A stretch of 64,000 bases of DNA. Source: Bacteroidetes Order II. bacterium (GTDB lineage: Bacteria > Bacteroidota > Rhodothermia > Rhodothermales > UBA2364). Numbering within the stretch: the stretch's first letter is position 1; each line of letters opens with the position of its first letter. The DNA lies in assembly GCA_016788705.1 (NCBI GenBank), contig JAEUSQ010000021.1, positions 1 through 64,000 on the forward strand, given 5' to 3'. A model generated the notes under the pieces. That model made no database searches and was not told the DNA's origin. It was given only the letters and a program-made list of their open reading frames with translations. A program made the position numbers and the translations under genes. This document shows, piece after piece, positions 1 through 9,460 of the stretch.

Positions 1-21
1 ATGCCCAAACAAGTTGGGCAT
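1..21. repeat. Perfect 8-bp hairpin at the left edge
   Basis: ATGCCCAA and TTGGGCAT are perfect complements around a 5-base loop. No run of T follows on the plus strand, so this is only a possible terminator for a gene to the left of the window; it could also be a repeat end. Confidence 0.5.
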
Positions 22-109
22 GGCGGGCTTCTAAGTGCCGAGTACGTCATGGTCGCGAAAACGGGAATCTATTTAGCCTACTTAACGTGTCTGGGTGCTG
101 CCGAGTCCT

Positions 110-158
110 AAACGTTGGGTGGTGTTACCCTTTGGTGTAGCGCAATTCCCCGAAGGGG
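110..158 (+). repeat. Dispersed 49-bp repeat, copy 1
   Basis: This stretch matches 379-427 at 47 of 49 positions; the differences are two C/T changes. It contains a small CCCC-GAA-GGGG hairpin at its right end. It lies outside any recognised gene, and near-identity between two copies 220 bases apart suggests recent duplication or a mobile or repetitive intergenic element. Confidence 0.85.
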
Positions 159-378
159 TTTATCGGAATTAAACGATAGCACGTTCGTAGAACGGGAAGG
201 CATTACAGGAAAAAAAGGGGCGTAGCCCTGGCCTCTTCGTAGATCATGCCACACGAGACCTCATAAAGCGGCGTAGTCCTGACATCAACCGATGAGCGTC
301 ATATGGTTAAAACCAAGCAAGATTACAGGGCTAACGCCCCTTATCGGCAATAAAACGCGTCCGGGTTCTTTGAGTGCG

Positions 379-427
379 AAACGTTGGGTGGCGTTACCCT
401 TTGGCGTAGCGCAATTCCCCGAAGGGG
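379..427 (+). repeat. Dispersed 49-bp repeat, copy 2
   Basis: Second copy of the 110-158 repeat, same orientation, 47 of 49 identical. A short open frame at 292-513 passes through it and should not be taken as a gene. Confidence 0.85.
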
Positions 428-596
428 GTGTTTTGGAATTGTGGAAAACACCAAACTATACAAACTTTAACCAGAAAACTAAAACGTTAGAATATTGCTT
501 CTACGGTCATTAATTTTGAATCAAGCGGAAGCCAAAGGGTTCCCGTTTTTGTTACGTATGACTTTATTCTCCTTAACACACTTGATTATCTCATAT

Positions 597-1118
597 ATGA
601 AACGATTAATTTTTGGAATGGCATTGATTTTCGCGGCAGTTCCTTTTTGTTGTGGTCAGGAAATTTCGTGGCGGATGATTACGCAATTGGTTCGTTCCAC
701 TTTTCCAGAGGCCAAGCAGTTGTCCACGGCGGCATTGGCTCACTGGCTGGGTGATACCAGCAGGACCCAACCCGTTTTGCTGGATGCCCGCAATCCATAC
801 GAATTTAAGGTGAGTCATTTGAAAAATGCCGTTTCCATCAATCCAGAATTACAAGATTTCTCTGGCCTTTCGCTCTCTAAACAAACGCCTGTGGTGGTGT
901 ATTGCTCGGTAGGCTATCGTTCAGCCAAGGTCGTAAGCCGAATGCAAAAAGCGGGTTTCACGAATGTCCAAAACTTAGAAGGCTCCATTTTTAAGTGGAA
1001 AAACGAAGGCCGTCCGGTTTATCGCAACGACCGCGAAGTACAAGAGGTACATCCTTACGATCAGGCTTGGGGTGTTCTGCTGAAACGCGCCTATAGGTCC
1101 TATCAGGCGCGGAATTAA
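597..1118 (+). CDS. Exported rhodanese-like sulfurtransferase
   Basis: A 173-residue protein with a short hydrophobic signal peptide (residues 1-20, ending in CCG) and one rhodanese domain (about 42-140). The active loop C103-S-V-G-Y-R108-S carries the catalytic cysteine and the arginine expected for binding a sulfur-containing anion, and D63-A-R matches the conserved domain start. Single-domain rhodaneses move sulfane sulfur via a cysteine persulfide; export implies a periplasmic role. The frame is open upstream to 495, but the ATG at 597 is chosen because it starts directly at the signal peptide. It stands alone between non-coding regions, so its substrate cannot be inferred. Confidence 0.85.
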   Translation: MKRLIFGMALIFAAVPFCCGQEISWRMITQLVRSTFPEAKQLSTAALAHWLGDTSRTQPVLLDARNPYEFKVSHLKNAVSINPELQDFSGLSLSKQTPVVVYCSVGYRSAKVVSRMQKAGFTNVQNLEGSIFKWKNEGRPVYRNDREVQEVHPYDQAWGVLLKRAYRSYQARN

Positions 1119-1301
1119 ACTGTTAAGAACAAGCAGCAAAGCACAAGGCATACGGCATCATACTTTCTTTAATGCGTTATTAACATGACGATAGTCAACG
1201 TTGTTTGGTATTTAGTTGTTCTTTCCATTGTATGCAATCTGCAAAAAAGCCGCCATAGCCCCACTTCTGACGGCTTCGTCCTAATGTTCAACCGAAACGA
1301 T

Positions 1302-2702
1302 CTATTTCACCAATGTGGCCGTACGGATTTGGGCAAAATGTTCACCTTTCACTTGGATGAAATACGTTCCACTGGTCAAGCCTTTTGCCTCGAAAGAAAA
1401 TGCGTGCTTTGTGTTCGCCCCCAAAATGCCTTCGTGTACTGAAGCCACTTCTTGCCCAAGCGTATTGAACACTTTAATCGCTACATTTTGCGGCTTGTTT
1501 AGCGAAAGTGTGAACGAAGTACTTGGGTTAAAAGGATTGGGATAAGCTTCAGAAAGTTCAAAACGCGTTGGCGCTTCGGCGGTGGTAGCAATAAGTGTTC
1601 CATTGGGCGTATTCGTGAAGTATTGAAGCACAAAATTGGCATCGGTTGCCACGCCAGCAGAATTGAAACACCATACTCGTACTCCTGTGCCGCCACTGTT
1701 ATCCGCAAAGAAAGTGGCTACATTACAATACGTGTTTTTGTCGCCGTAACTTCGCACAATGACAGTCGTTTTATTGGAGGGCGCAATGCCTGGGATATTG
1801 ACCAAGAAATTTCCAACACTACTTCGTGTGATCGTCGTTGGAGCTGTGCTTGCCGTGTTTTTGGAATATCCAGCATCCACTGCTGGTATAGCCGTTTTGC
1901 CATTTGCAAAAACATAAGCATTATGAAACTTCGTGCCATTGATCGCTATCCCTGCATTCAAATCACGGCGATAGCTAACCTGAACAGGTGTATCAGCTTC
2001 TTTACCCTCTTTATCGAAGCAACGCACAAATAAATGAACCCCCACATTGCCCGCAGGAGGTGCCCAAGAATCTGCATTACAATAACGCACTTCGGTTTGG
2101 TTAAATGCCGTTGCCATCAGCGTGCCATCAAATTTGGTAATGCCAAGTGCTTCTATACGGTACAAGCCAATACCAAACTTGACCACAGAAATCGCGCCAC
2201 CTCGTGAATTATAGCCATTGGTAATCGTTAAAGGCGTATTACTCGGCGTGTATTGTAGGTTCACATTATCCCAACCTTGCCGATCATCTTTAAAAATTAC
2301 GGCAGTAAATAAGCCGTCTTTTGCCGTGCCGTCGGGCGCAAAGCAACGAATCTGCCAACGATAGGTGTTCGTTCCGGGACCTGCCGCAAAATTGATGCAA
2401 TGATGATTGCCTGCATACGCAGAGATGTGTAAGCCTATACTTGCGTTTGCTGGTAAGTTCAAGCCTGCAAAATTGACCTCGTAAATTCCGGTTTGCAATT
2501 TAGCCATTGTAACCGCGCCACCTGTCGAGTTGTAGGAGTAGGCTGTGTTGGGCGTAATGGTTGCGGTGGGGCTTGCTTGATCTGACCAAAGCCATGCTAA
2601 ACCGTGCGTGAGGGTTTGGGCGCTTGTAAATTGGCTCATCATCACTAACATCAATAGTGTAGCCGTAATGTGCTTCTGTGAAGAGCGTTCCGTGATTGTC
2701 AT
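1302..2702 (-). CDS. Secreted triple-repeat protein with type IX sorting domain
   Basis: A 466-residue protein with a signal peptide (about 1-28, ending FTSAQ). Three divergent repeats of roughly 100 residues follow (about 50-140, 160-245, 275-362). Each begins with a Y-rich segment and a G-x-Y/F-x-V/I strand and holds one cysteine pair (C102/C120, C208/C228, C326/C345), the second cysteine lying in a W/V-x-x-R-C-F-like strand followed by G and D. I do not recognise this repeat. The last 86 residues start with LSEAYPNPFNPST and form a typical type IX C-terminal sorting domain, so the protein should be secreted and attached to the cell surface. No enzyme motif is visible. Confidence 0.8.
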   Translation of the reverse strand: MTITERSSQKHITATLLMLVMMSQFTSAQTLTHGLAWLWSDQASPTATITPNTAYSYNSTGGAVTMAKLQTGIYEVNFAGLNLPANASIGLHISAYAGNHHCINFAAGPGTNTYRWQIRCFAPDGTAKDGLFTAVIFKDDRQGWDNVNLQYTPSNTPLTITNGYNSRGGAISVVKFGIGLYRIEALGITKFDGTLMATAFNQTEVRYCNADSWAPPAGNVGVHLFVRCFDKEGKEADTPVQVSYRRDLNAGIAINGTKFHNAYVFANGKTAIPAVDAGYSKNTASTAPTTITRSSVGNFLVNIPGIAPSNKTTVIVRSYGDKNTYCNVATFFADNSGGTGVRVWCFNSAGVATDANFVLQYFTNTPNGTLIATTAEAPTRFELSEAYPNPFNPSTSFTLSLNKPQNVAIKVFNTLGQEVASVHEGILGANTKHAFSFEAKGLTSGTYFIQVKGEHFAQIRTATLVK

Positions 2703-3095
2703 GTGTGTTTTTGTTTTGTATGTTTTTTGAGGTTCCTACTTTAGAAAGTAGAAGAGAATTGAATATGCCTAAGGTATCGTATCTGTTGTTCTACCCCAAT
2801 CGGCCTATTGGGTGTGATGAAAAGGTAAACCACCTGACAATACATCCGAAGACCTCTCCAATGGCTTATCACCTCGGAGCAATTTCCAGAAGGACTCTTA
2901 CGAGTCACAAGGTATTTCACTAAGTTGTGGTAGGCGTCTTGGGCTTATATGATACGCCCTACAACACAAAGAGATGATGGAGGTTACAGAGTATTGGAAG
3001 TGCTCCCAATATCTGTTGAGCCGACACGCTGGTATTTACCCTCTTATACGGTTTATGAGATAAAAACAATGTAAGGCGTCCCTTCGAGGTCCGGC
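2703..3095. other. Intergenic region without a recognised gene
   Basis: About 390 bases between two minus-strand genes. Only small imperfect hairpins are visible, for example around 2925-2965 (GTTGTGGTAGGCG against CGCCCTACAAC), which could terminate transcription of the beta-helix gene. A frame at 2959-3219 overlaps the end of that gene in another frame and has no recognisable content. Confidence 0.5.
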
Positions 3096-4289
3096 CTACT
3101 GTGCCACGATCTTTAATGGAGTTTGCCGACAATTCATATATACTGGGTTGATGGCAAGGGCCTTGAACTTGTTTCCGGCATCCAGATTGGTAAAGCGAAT
3201 ATTTTTTTCTTCCACACAAATCCGGTGTTCTGGTTTATATCGTCCGTCGGCACCAACAAGAGCGGGATTTAGGATGCCGTCATAGACCACATGAGGCGTT
3301 TTTCTCCTAAATTTGAGCAGGAGCAATTGTCCCATTCTATTCTTAATATCTGGCAGTGCGCGGACTTGCTGATACGTGTTTTGGTGAACAAAAATATTGG
3401 AAGGAAAAGGATTGTATGTTTGGTCCTGAATCGGGATTTCCGTCATTAGGTAGCTGGCAATGGCCACCGAAACGGTTTTGTGCCCCTCAATTCGGTTTCC
3501 GGTAACCTCTACACCCGATGTGGCCAATATGATCACCCCCGTTCCCGCAGGTACGGTTGCCACCATATTGCCTTTTGGCGCAAAATTGCGGTAGTTATTT
3601 TTATGGATGTGGTTGTCATAGACCTTCACGTTGCCTCCTTGTTTTTTGGGAAGACCAGGCAGATCAAAGACCAAAACCCCACCCGTATTACCCGTAGCCT
3701 CATTGTCATACACCTCGGCATTGGTCGTGTTTTCAATTTCGATACCCGCCACATTCTGGTATGCCCGTGATTTTCGCACCACCACGCGGTCGGATTGTCC
3801 AACGTAAATACCGGCATCAGATGCCCCAATTGCTTCGCTCCCCTCGATCAAAACGCGGGTACATTGCACAGGATAGAGGCCATACGCACCGTTTTTTTCG
3901 CTTCCTTTGGCCGTCCATGCGGTTTTTATATTCCGAAAGGTGATGCCATCCACTTTTTGTACCTTAATGGCATCGCCCTTGGCATCCACCACTGAAAAAT
4001 CTTCCAGCACAATATCTTGGCCGTCGGTCACACGGAGCCCTTCTGCGCCCTCTGTTTGGCTTTTAAAGTTGAGAACGGTTTTGTCTTTTCCAGCACCTTT
4101 GATGGTAACGTGCTTTTTGCCATCCATAGAAAGCGCCCCCCGTATGTTGAACGTTCCCTCCGGTAGTTGTACCGTGCCGCCGTCTTCCACCATAATGAGT
4201 TGGGTTTGGATTTGTTTTTCGATTTCGGCTTGGGCAAAAAGGGACCGTGGCAAGAGGTATAGGATATAAAATAAAACAAGTTTACGCAT
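3096..4289 (-). CDS. Secreted right-handed parallel beta-helix protein
   Basis: A 397-residue protein with a signal peptide (1-19, ending LFAQ). The body is a series of short-turn repeats rich in G, N, V and I (for example DGITFRNIKT, TRVLIEGSEA, DRVVVRKSRA, NAEVYDNEAT), the pattern of a right-handed beta-helix as in pectate-lyase and NosD-like folds. It resembles the family annotated as parallel beta-helix domain proteins that often accompany c-type cytochromes, but no cytochrome lies nearby. It may act on or bind a polysaccharide in the periplasm or outside the cell; no catalytic residues can be assigned. It lies 42 bases downstream of a TonB receptor on the same strand, so the two are probably co-transcribed. 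Confidence 0.75.
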   Translation of the reverse strand: MRKLVLFYILYLLPRSLFAQAEIEKQIQTQLIMVEDGGTVQLPEGTFNIRGALSMDGKKHVTIKGAGKDKTVLNFKSQTEGAEGLRVTDGQDIVLEDFSVVDAKGDAIKVQKVDGITFRNIKTAWTAKGSEKNGAYGLYPVQCTRVLIEGSEAIGASDAGIYVGQSDRVVVRKSRAYQNVAGIEIENTTNAEVYDNEATGNTGGVLVFDLPGLPKKQGGNVKVYDNHIHKNNYRNFAPKGNMVATVPAGTGVIILATSGVEVTGNRIEGHKTVSVAIASYLMTEIPIQDQTYNPFPSNIFVHQNTYQQVRALPDIKNRMGQLLLLKFRRKTPHVVYDGILNPALVGADGRYKPEHRICVEEKNIRFTNLDAGNKFKALAINPVYMNCRQTPLKIVAQ

Positions 4290-4331
4290 TGGATATTTAG
4301 GTTTTGAACCAATAAAAAAAACAGAATACCA

Positions 4332-6695
4332 TCAGAAATCTACTTCCCATGTTAAGACCGGAATAAACTCTGACTGATACGAAAAATAATATTCTTTGGA
4401 TTGAGGATCGAATTGTTGCCACTGTGGATTTTTACGGCTACCAATGTTCATCATATCCAAAGAAACCGTGTAGTTATACTTATTACGGTTTTTAGTGACG
4501 GCTATCCGACCATCCACTCGAAAATAATTGGGTACTTGAGCAGCAAAGATACGGGACTCATCGGAGACATAATAGCCTGCTTGTGCCGATTTTGCTTCGT
4601 CGGGCGGTGTGTATCGGTTGCCGCCATTCCAAGCCACCCGACTCCCCACCTGAAGAATTCCACCTTTCCGCAGTGGAAATTCTTTGCCCCCCAGATAACT
4701 GGAGGTGAAACGACTGTCGTATTGGGTAGAAAACGATTGGCCATTGGGCAGGTCAAAGAAAGAACGGAATACCGCACCCGTGAGCAAGAAAAAGAAACGA
4801 TTCACAAAATGGCGTTCCACAATCAGGTCTATGCCATAGTTTCGTCCCTTGCCTTCGGGTGCAAGCCCTGTTTGCCCAAAGCCCTCCATATCATTAAAAA
4901 ACCAATAGCTATTTAACCCAGAAGCCAGTGTAGGCACATTAAACAGACGTTGATAATAGACTTCGGTTTGCACATGGAATTGCTCGGAAGGTGCAAAATT
5001 ATGGCTTACGACCCAATGATGGGCTTTGGCCAAAGGTAGGTTGGTATTAGGCAAAGTGGGATATGGTGTACAATTCGGCTGTAGTAGTGGGCAAACATTC
5101 CGCTTAAAATATAGTCCCAATGGCAAAATTCGGCTATGCAGGCCATAGGCAAGCGTCATCGTTTGGCGTGGTGACAAAGTGGACGTAAGTGCAATACGTG
5201 GTTCTACACTGGACGTTTTGTTGAGTGCAAACCAAAGCCCATGAATACCCGCTATGATTGCCGTTCGAGAAGTTAGATGGTATTTTGTCTGTACATAAAC
5301 ATCTGCTTGCCCTGTTAGGCCATCGCTGTCTATGGCGGTTTGCCAGTTTTCGTGTACCAAACGGTCAAAAAAGAGGTTGTAGCGGAACAGACTGGCGTTC
5401 AGCCCGGCCTTTAAGGATAAAAACGTGGAGACTTTCCGGCTATAATGCGATGCCAAACTGATGCGGGTATCACGCGCATTGTTATGGGCGGTAATGGCAG
5501 GAATACGTATATGATTGAGGGTGTCTTCTACAATCGAATTAAAGCTATCCATCAATGCCAAAGTGGTTTTGAGATAAGATTTGCTGGTGAGTAGATAAGT
5601 ATTGGTGACGCCCAAGACCCCCAGATTGGTTTCAAAGTCCGAACGCTGACGATCGCCACGGGATTTCCACTTGCTTTGGTCTTTTAGTTCCGAATGGCGT
5701 TCCAAACTAAGCCCGCCAAACCCAAAAACAGTTGTGACGGATTTTCCATTTTGGGAAGGGAAGTAGAGTAAAAAAGACAAGTCTTGAAACGTGTTGCTGG
5801 TGCGTTCCGATACAAAATTGAAGCCCATGCCCGACAAGATGCCGAGTGTGGAGTATCGGTAATTGGCCAAATAAGCACTTTTGTTTCGTTGGAGTGGGCC
5901 TTCTACACCAATTTCCAGCCCAATCAAACCGATCCGTGCGGTATATTCCCGTTTTTCGGTATTTCCGTGCCGAAACCGCATGTCAAATACCGCCGAGAGG
6001 GCATTGCCATATTCGGCAGCAAAAGCGCCGGAGGAAAAATCGGAATTGGCCAAAAGGCTGGCAGAAAAGGCACTAATGCCTCCTCCTGAAGAACCGGGAC
6101 GGGCAAAATGGTTGGGATTCGGAATATCCACACCTTCCAATCGCCACAAAACCCCGGCGGACGTATTGCCCCGCACCACAATATCGTTGTTGTTGTCTTG
6201 GGTATTCGTGACACCCGGATACCCCGCCACCAATCGGCTGGGATCGTTGATGGTGGCTGCATATCGTTTGGTTTCCTCCACCGAAAAAGACCGCGCCGAG
6301 ACCACCGACATTTCGTTTAAGGGGTCGTTTTTTCGGCTAGCAATAATCGTTGTTCCCGCCAATTCGGTATTAAGCTCCGTCATTTCAACCGTCATCTCGG
6401 TTTCTTTGGCAGAAGTTACTTCTATCCGATTGAGGATCACCTCTGCATATCCAATAAATTGTATGCGAACCGTATAAACACCAACGGCGACGCCTTCGAG
6501 CCGAAAACGCCCATCAGCACCAGAAGTGGTTCCCTTTAACGGTTTGGATTCTGGTAATGTGATGGTGGCACCTGTCAAGGGATGTCGGGTAGTCTTGTCT
6601 ATTACCACCCCTTTCAAGGTTTGTTTAGGCCGTTGCGCCATTGCAGTGAAGGGCAGCAAGAACAAGAAACACAAAAAGTATCGGTACATGGTCAT
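4332..6695 (-). CDS. TonB-dependent outer-membrane receptor
   Basis: About 787 residues: signal peptide (ending TAMAQ), a carboxypeptidase-regulatory-like beta-sandwich (about 25-105, KGVVIDKTTRHPLTGATI), a plug domain with VRGNTSAGVLWRLEGVDIPN, and a long C-terminal barrel rich in aromatic residues. Such receptors import large or scarce ligands using TonB energy. It lacks the features of a clear SusC and has no SusD neighbour, so the ligand is unknown; the next gene codes for a beta-helix protein. The frame is open upstream to a GTG at 6731. I chose the ATG at 6695, with ATG 6689 equally possible, because both begin at the signal peptide. Confidence 0.85.
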   Translation of the reverse strand: MTMYRYFLCFLFLLPFTAMAQRPKQTLKGVVIDKTTRHPLTGATITLPESKPLKGTTSGADGRFRLEGVAVGVYTVRIQFIGYAEVILNRIEVTSAKETEMTVEMTELNTELAGTTIIASRKNDPLNEMSVVSARSFSVEETKRYAATINDPSRLVAGYPGVTNTQDNNNDIVVRGNTSAGVLWRLEGVDIPNPNHFARPGSSGGGISAFSASLLANSDFSSGAFAAEYGNALSAVFDMRFRHGNTEKREYTARIGLIGLEIGVEGPLQRNKSAYLANYRYSTLGILSGMGFNFVSERTSNTFQDLSFLLYFPSQNGKSVTTVFGFGGLSLERHSELKDQSKWKSRGDRQRSDFETNLGVLGVTNTYLLTSKSYLKTTLALMDSFNSIVEDTLNHIRIPAITAHNNARDTRISLASHYSRKVSTFLSLKAGLNASLFRYNLFFDRLVHENWQTAIDSDGLTGQADVYVQTKYHLTSRTAIIAGIHGLWFALNKTSSVEPRIALTSTLSPRQTMTLAYGLHSRILPLGLYFKRNVCPLLQPNCTPYPTLPNTNLPLAKAHHWVVSHNFAPSEQFHVQTEVYYQRLFNVPTLASGLNSYWFFNDMEGFGQTGLAPEGKGRNYGIDLIVERHFVNRFFFLLTGAVFRSFFDLPNGQSFSTQYDSRFTSSYLGGKEFPLRKGGILQVGSRVAWNGGNRYTPPDEAKSAQAGYYVSDESRIFAAQVPNYFRVDGRIAVTKNRNKYNYTVSLDMMNIGSRKNPQWQQFDPQSKEYYFSYQSEFIPVLTWEVDF

Positions 6696-6956
6696 CGGTT
6701 TTGGGAGACAAACGACCAGAATGTACTTCACATTATCTGCATTTCAAATTAGAAACGGTGTTGGTACTAAAAGGAAAAACGTTTTTTATACCCTGCAAAG
6801 CAGAAATACCCCAATACACTTTTAGGACAAGAGGTACCGGGTCTCTTTTAATTAGACCTTATGTATTTTATTTGCATAAACATCGCAATAATAAATACTT
6901 ATAGATAATTAGTAAAATACCATATTTAGTCGGTATTGATATTTTTATATGAACCT

Positions 6957-8030
6957 CTAAAGACGCCGCCCTTTCCAAACCACACGCCCAGTGAGATGAG
7001 AGAACGCCGAGTCTAACAAGAGCGCCGATAGTAGTATATATGAAACAGGTGCCAAAAGTGAATAGCCTATCGAAAAACCAGAAAACCGATCTACAAGGGT
7101 TTTAAGGGCCACACCAGCCAGTAAAAACCAAGGAGAGACCCACCATGCACCCACGAACAACCCAGTTAGTCCAATCCAAAGGATCACAAATAAAAGCGGG
7201 TGTCCGCCTCCAATAACCAAATAGAAGTTTTTCCTGAATCCCCTCCACGCGTCCTTAAAATCGTCATACATCCGTACAGAAAGGATTTTTTTTAGGTCGG
7301 CCAAATATGGCATCACACCTTGGCCTTTCAGGTAACGCCCAATTTCCACGTCTTCGAGAATGCGATCTTTGGCAAATTCGTGTGGCTGGAGCACTTCATA
7401 GTGTTCGCGTCGGATCATCCAACATTGTCCGTTCAACATACTTAGGCTTTTAAATTGGCCAAACCGCATTAGGTTCATCGGCAAGGCAGCCGTAACCAGA
7501 AAAGGGACCAAGCTCACCAACAACAACCCCGCGCCTGTTAGTTTAGGCAGCCCGCTCAGATACGCCTGAGTTGGTAATCCTGAAAACTGTACTACAAGGT
7601 GCGACAAGGCTTTTGGATGCAAAAAACAGGCATCCGCATCCAAAAAAAGCAAGACATCGCCGGTTGCGTGCTTCGATGCCTGAAACAGTGCATGGGGCTT
7701 GCCTAACCAGCCTGATGCAGGGCCCTTTCCCCGAATGCCCCGTAAATGCTTGGACGAATATCCTTGAATCACTTCCCAAGTTTCGTCTTCCGATGCGTCG
7801 TCATACACCAGAACTTCAAAATAGGGGTATTCTTGCCGCTGAAGAGAGGGGAGCAATTGGTGCAAATTGGCGGCTTCATTACGGGCGGGTATCACCACCG
7901 AGATGCGAGGAAGGGGATTTCCGCCCGTATTGTTCCGTTTAGCCATCCGGGCGGTGTAAAGACGATTTGCCAAGATGTTTAGAAAAAACATGGCATACAC
8001 CGCCATCAACACCCAAAACAAGGAAATCAT
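6957..8030 (-). CDS. Membrane-bound family 2 glycosyltransferase
   Basis: A 357-residue GT2 protein. An N-terminal membrane segment (about 3-22) precedes the GT-A domain, which starts ISVVIPARNEAANL and has VYDDASED, FLDADACF (nucleotide-sugar and metal-binding acidic residues) and LEDVEIGRYL near the end of the catalytic domain. Several hydrophobic segments make up the last 100 residues, and the protein ends VVWKGRRL. This layout resembles the CrtQ-like transferases that glycosylate carotenoid or hopanoid-type lipids, but no carotenoid genes are in view and the acceptor is unknown. The start overlaps the stop of the upstream gene by 4 bases, indicating translational coupling. Confidence 0.85.
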   Translation of the reverse strand: MISLFWVLMAVYAMFFLNILANRLYTARMAKRNNTGGNPLPRISVVIPARNEAANLHQLLPSLQRQEYPYFEVLVYDDASEDETWEVIQGYSSKHLRGIRGKGPASGWLGKPHALFQASKHATGDVLLFLDADACFLHPKALSHLVVQFSGLPTQAYLSGLPKLTGAGLLLVSLVPFLVTAALPMNLMRFGQFKSLSMLNGQCWMIRREHYEVLQPHEFAKDRILEDVEIGRYLKGQGVMPYLADLKKILSVRMYDDFKDAWRGFRKNFYLVIGGGHPLLFVILWIGLTGLFVGAWWVSPWFLLAGVALKTLVDRFSGFSIGYSLLAPVSYILLSALLLDSAFSHLTGRVVWKGRRL

Positions 8031-8680
8031 GGCGGGCTGAGTAAAAATTCCCGATAGATCGGGGGCAAGCCACGCCCCAGCAATTCTTGCTTATAGGCTG
8101 TGGCATTGGCAGCCTTTTGCTTGTATAGGGCATACCAAATCCATGTCTCGGCGTCTAAGCGGCTGAGGCCTACAGGCTTGTCGCGCACAATGGCATCGCG
8201 TGCAGCACGAAACCGTACCAGTGCTTTGTTGTAGCTGCCGCCAAACATACCGGGCATATAAAACAGCCCCTGACCATCCACCAATAAATACACAGGCTCA
8301 TTGGGGTTCAGGCGCTTGGCTTTGTCCAAAAGGCCATTAATACGCATTCCGGCAGAGATGAGCAGACTTTTGTCTTCGTTGATCCGATAACTCCAAAGTG
8401 CTGCCAACAGGGCATATTCGCGTGCCGAGGCTTGTTTAAGCTCCGTCGGGATGTTGCGGATCAGGTTTTTGTCTAAGGTCAAAGGATACAAGCGATAAAT
8501 GGCCAGAAATTTCTCGGTCTGGCTGGTGGCGGCATTTAAGGCACGGCGGAGGCGTGCCGTGTCCTTACGCTCGTAGGCATCCTGAATTTCTTCCGGTAAA
8601 CCAAAAGACGGCATAGAAGAACCCGTTCCAAGCATCACCAACGTAAATAAAACCCAATATTTTGCGGAAGTAGGCATCAT
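8027..8680 (-). CDS. Exported helical protein of unknown function
   Basis: A 217-residue protein with an N-terminal hydrophobic segment (about 8-27) consistent with a signal peptide. The remainder is mostly helical with TPR-like spacing, including GLFYMPGMFGGSYNKALVRFRAA, which resembles the helical repeats of uncharacterised exported TPR proteins. No catalytic motif is visible. It overlaps the downstream glycosyltransferase gene by 4 bases and follows the upstream gene by only 2 bases, so the three are almost certainly co-transcribed and may share a cell-envelope role. Function unknown. Confidence 0.7.
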   Translation of the reverse strand: MMPTSAKYWVLFTLVMLGTGSSMPSFGLPEEIQDAYERKDTARLRRALNAATSQTEKFLAIYRLYPLTLDKNLIRNIPTELKQASAREYALLAALWSYRINEDKSLLISAGMRINGLLDKAKRLNPNEPVYLLVDGQGLFYMPGMFGGSYNKALVRFRAARDAIVRDKPVGLSRLDAETWIWYALYKQKAANATAYKQELLGRGLPPIYREFLLSPP

Positions 8681-8682
8681 TT

Positions 8683-9357
8683 TTAGTCCTGAAAGAGCGT
8701 CTTTCCGTTTAGGGTATCCAATATAAAAACGGAACGTTGGACGGATGCCTCGTGTTCCACCACCAAACGATTTTGGAAGAGGCTTAAGGTCACATTTTGA
8801 AGCGTGGCCTTAAAGGTCGTTTTCTTCGTCCAGATTAAGCCGCCCACCAACAAATCATGGGCCATCAGATAGGCATGGGCATCATGTTGGCGGTAAAAGG
8901 CCGTAAACAACACCCGTGTATGTCCTGGAATACGCCCTACGACCGACTCAATGCGGTTATTTCCACCACCCAATGGCAATTGCAGCCCCTCCCAAACCAA
9001 AATGGCTTCCATCAGACTATCTAAGCGCACCGTAAATCCGCCTTTGGCATCAAAAGTGAGCGTCCCAATCCGACGACTATCCGCCATGTCTAAAATATGT
9101 TCGCGACCATATGCACTGGTCGCTGTCCGGGAGAATCGGGCAGTATAAGGTGAGGCAGACTTAAAGTCTTTGGGGAGTACCACATTGTGTTCGATCAGCC
9201 GGAGCGTTTCCAAATCCACATACCCTTTTTTTACCGGATACAGGACTTCCGGCGGCGCAACCGATCCAAAGCGGACGCGGGTTTGGGCATGTACAGGAGC
9301 CATAAACAGGCACCACAATGGACCTACTGACAAGAATAAACGGAAAAAGAAGGACAT
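8683..9357 (-). CDS. Exported protein of unknown function
   Basis: About 224 residues, with a signal peptide (MSFFFRLFLSVGPL and onward, ending VHAQ) and a beta-rich body without a motif that I recognise. The frame is open to a TTG codon at 9393, but the ATG at 9357 sits directly at the hydrophobic signal sequence and is preferred. There is no clear ribosome binding site for either. It is followed after 2 bases by the TPR-like exported protein, in the same minus-strand run as moaB and yidD. Confidence 0.65.
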   Translation of the reverse strand: MSFFFRLFLSVGPLWCLFMAPVHAQTRVRFGSVAPPEVLYPVKKGYVDLETLRLIEHNVVLPKDFKSASPYTARFSRTATSAYGREHILDMADSRRIGTLTFDAKGGFTVRLDSLMEAILVWEGLQLPLGGGNNRIESVVGRIPGHTRVLFTAFYRQHDAHAYLMAHDLLVGGLIWTKKTTFKATLQNVTLSLFQNRLVVEHEASVQRSVFILDTLNGKTLFQD

Positions 9358-9460
9358 GACGGAAATAAATAGAGGAATGGCACGCCTAAGCAATACCTTC
9401 GGGGTGAAACCTCCACAGAAAAAACGGGTGATCGCTGGGTGACGACGGGCTTTTAAGAAC

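Larger units (their letters stand above)
1..596. other. Non-coding leader region with short repeats
   Basis: No convincing gene is visible in these 596 bases. A small open frame at 292-513 runs straight through one copy of a direct repeat and is best explained by that repeat. Visible structures are a hairpin at the left edge (1-21), the 49-bp direct repeat pair (110-158 and 379-427), and an inverted pair GGGGCGTAGCCCT (about 217-229) with AGGGCTAACGCCCC (about 328-341). The block looks like an accumulation of small dispersed repeats. Confidence 0.6.

Noticed and set aside
292-513. 73-codon frame in the left-edge region
   Set aside because: It is created by passage through the 49-bp direct repeat and has no family, ribosome binding site or gene context.
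2959-3219. 86-codon frame at the end of the beta-helix gene
   Set aside because: It overlaps the real gene in another frame and has no recognisable content.
4332-6695. TonB receptor as the SusC partner of the glucan locus
   Set aside because: It is more than 40 kb away, lacks a SusD neighbour and sits beside a beta-helix protein, so a link is not supported.
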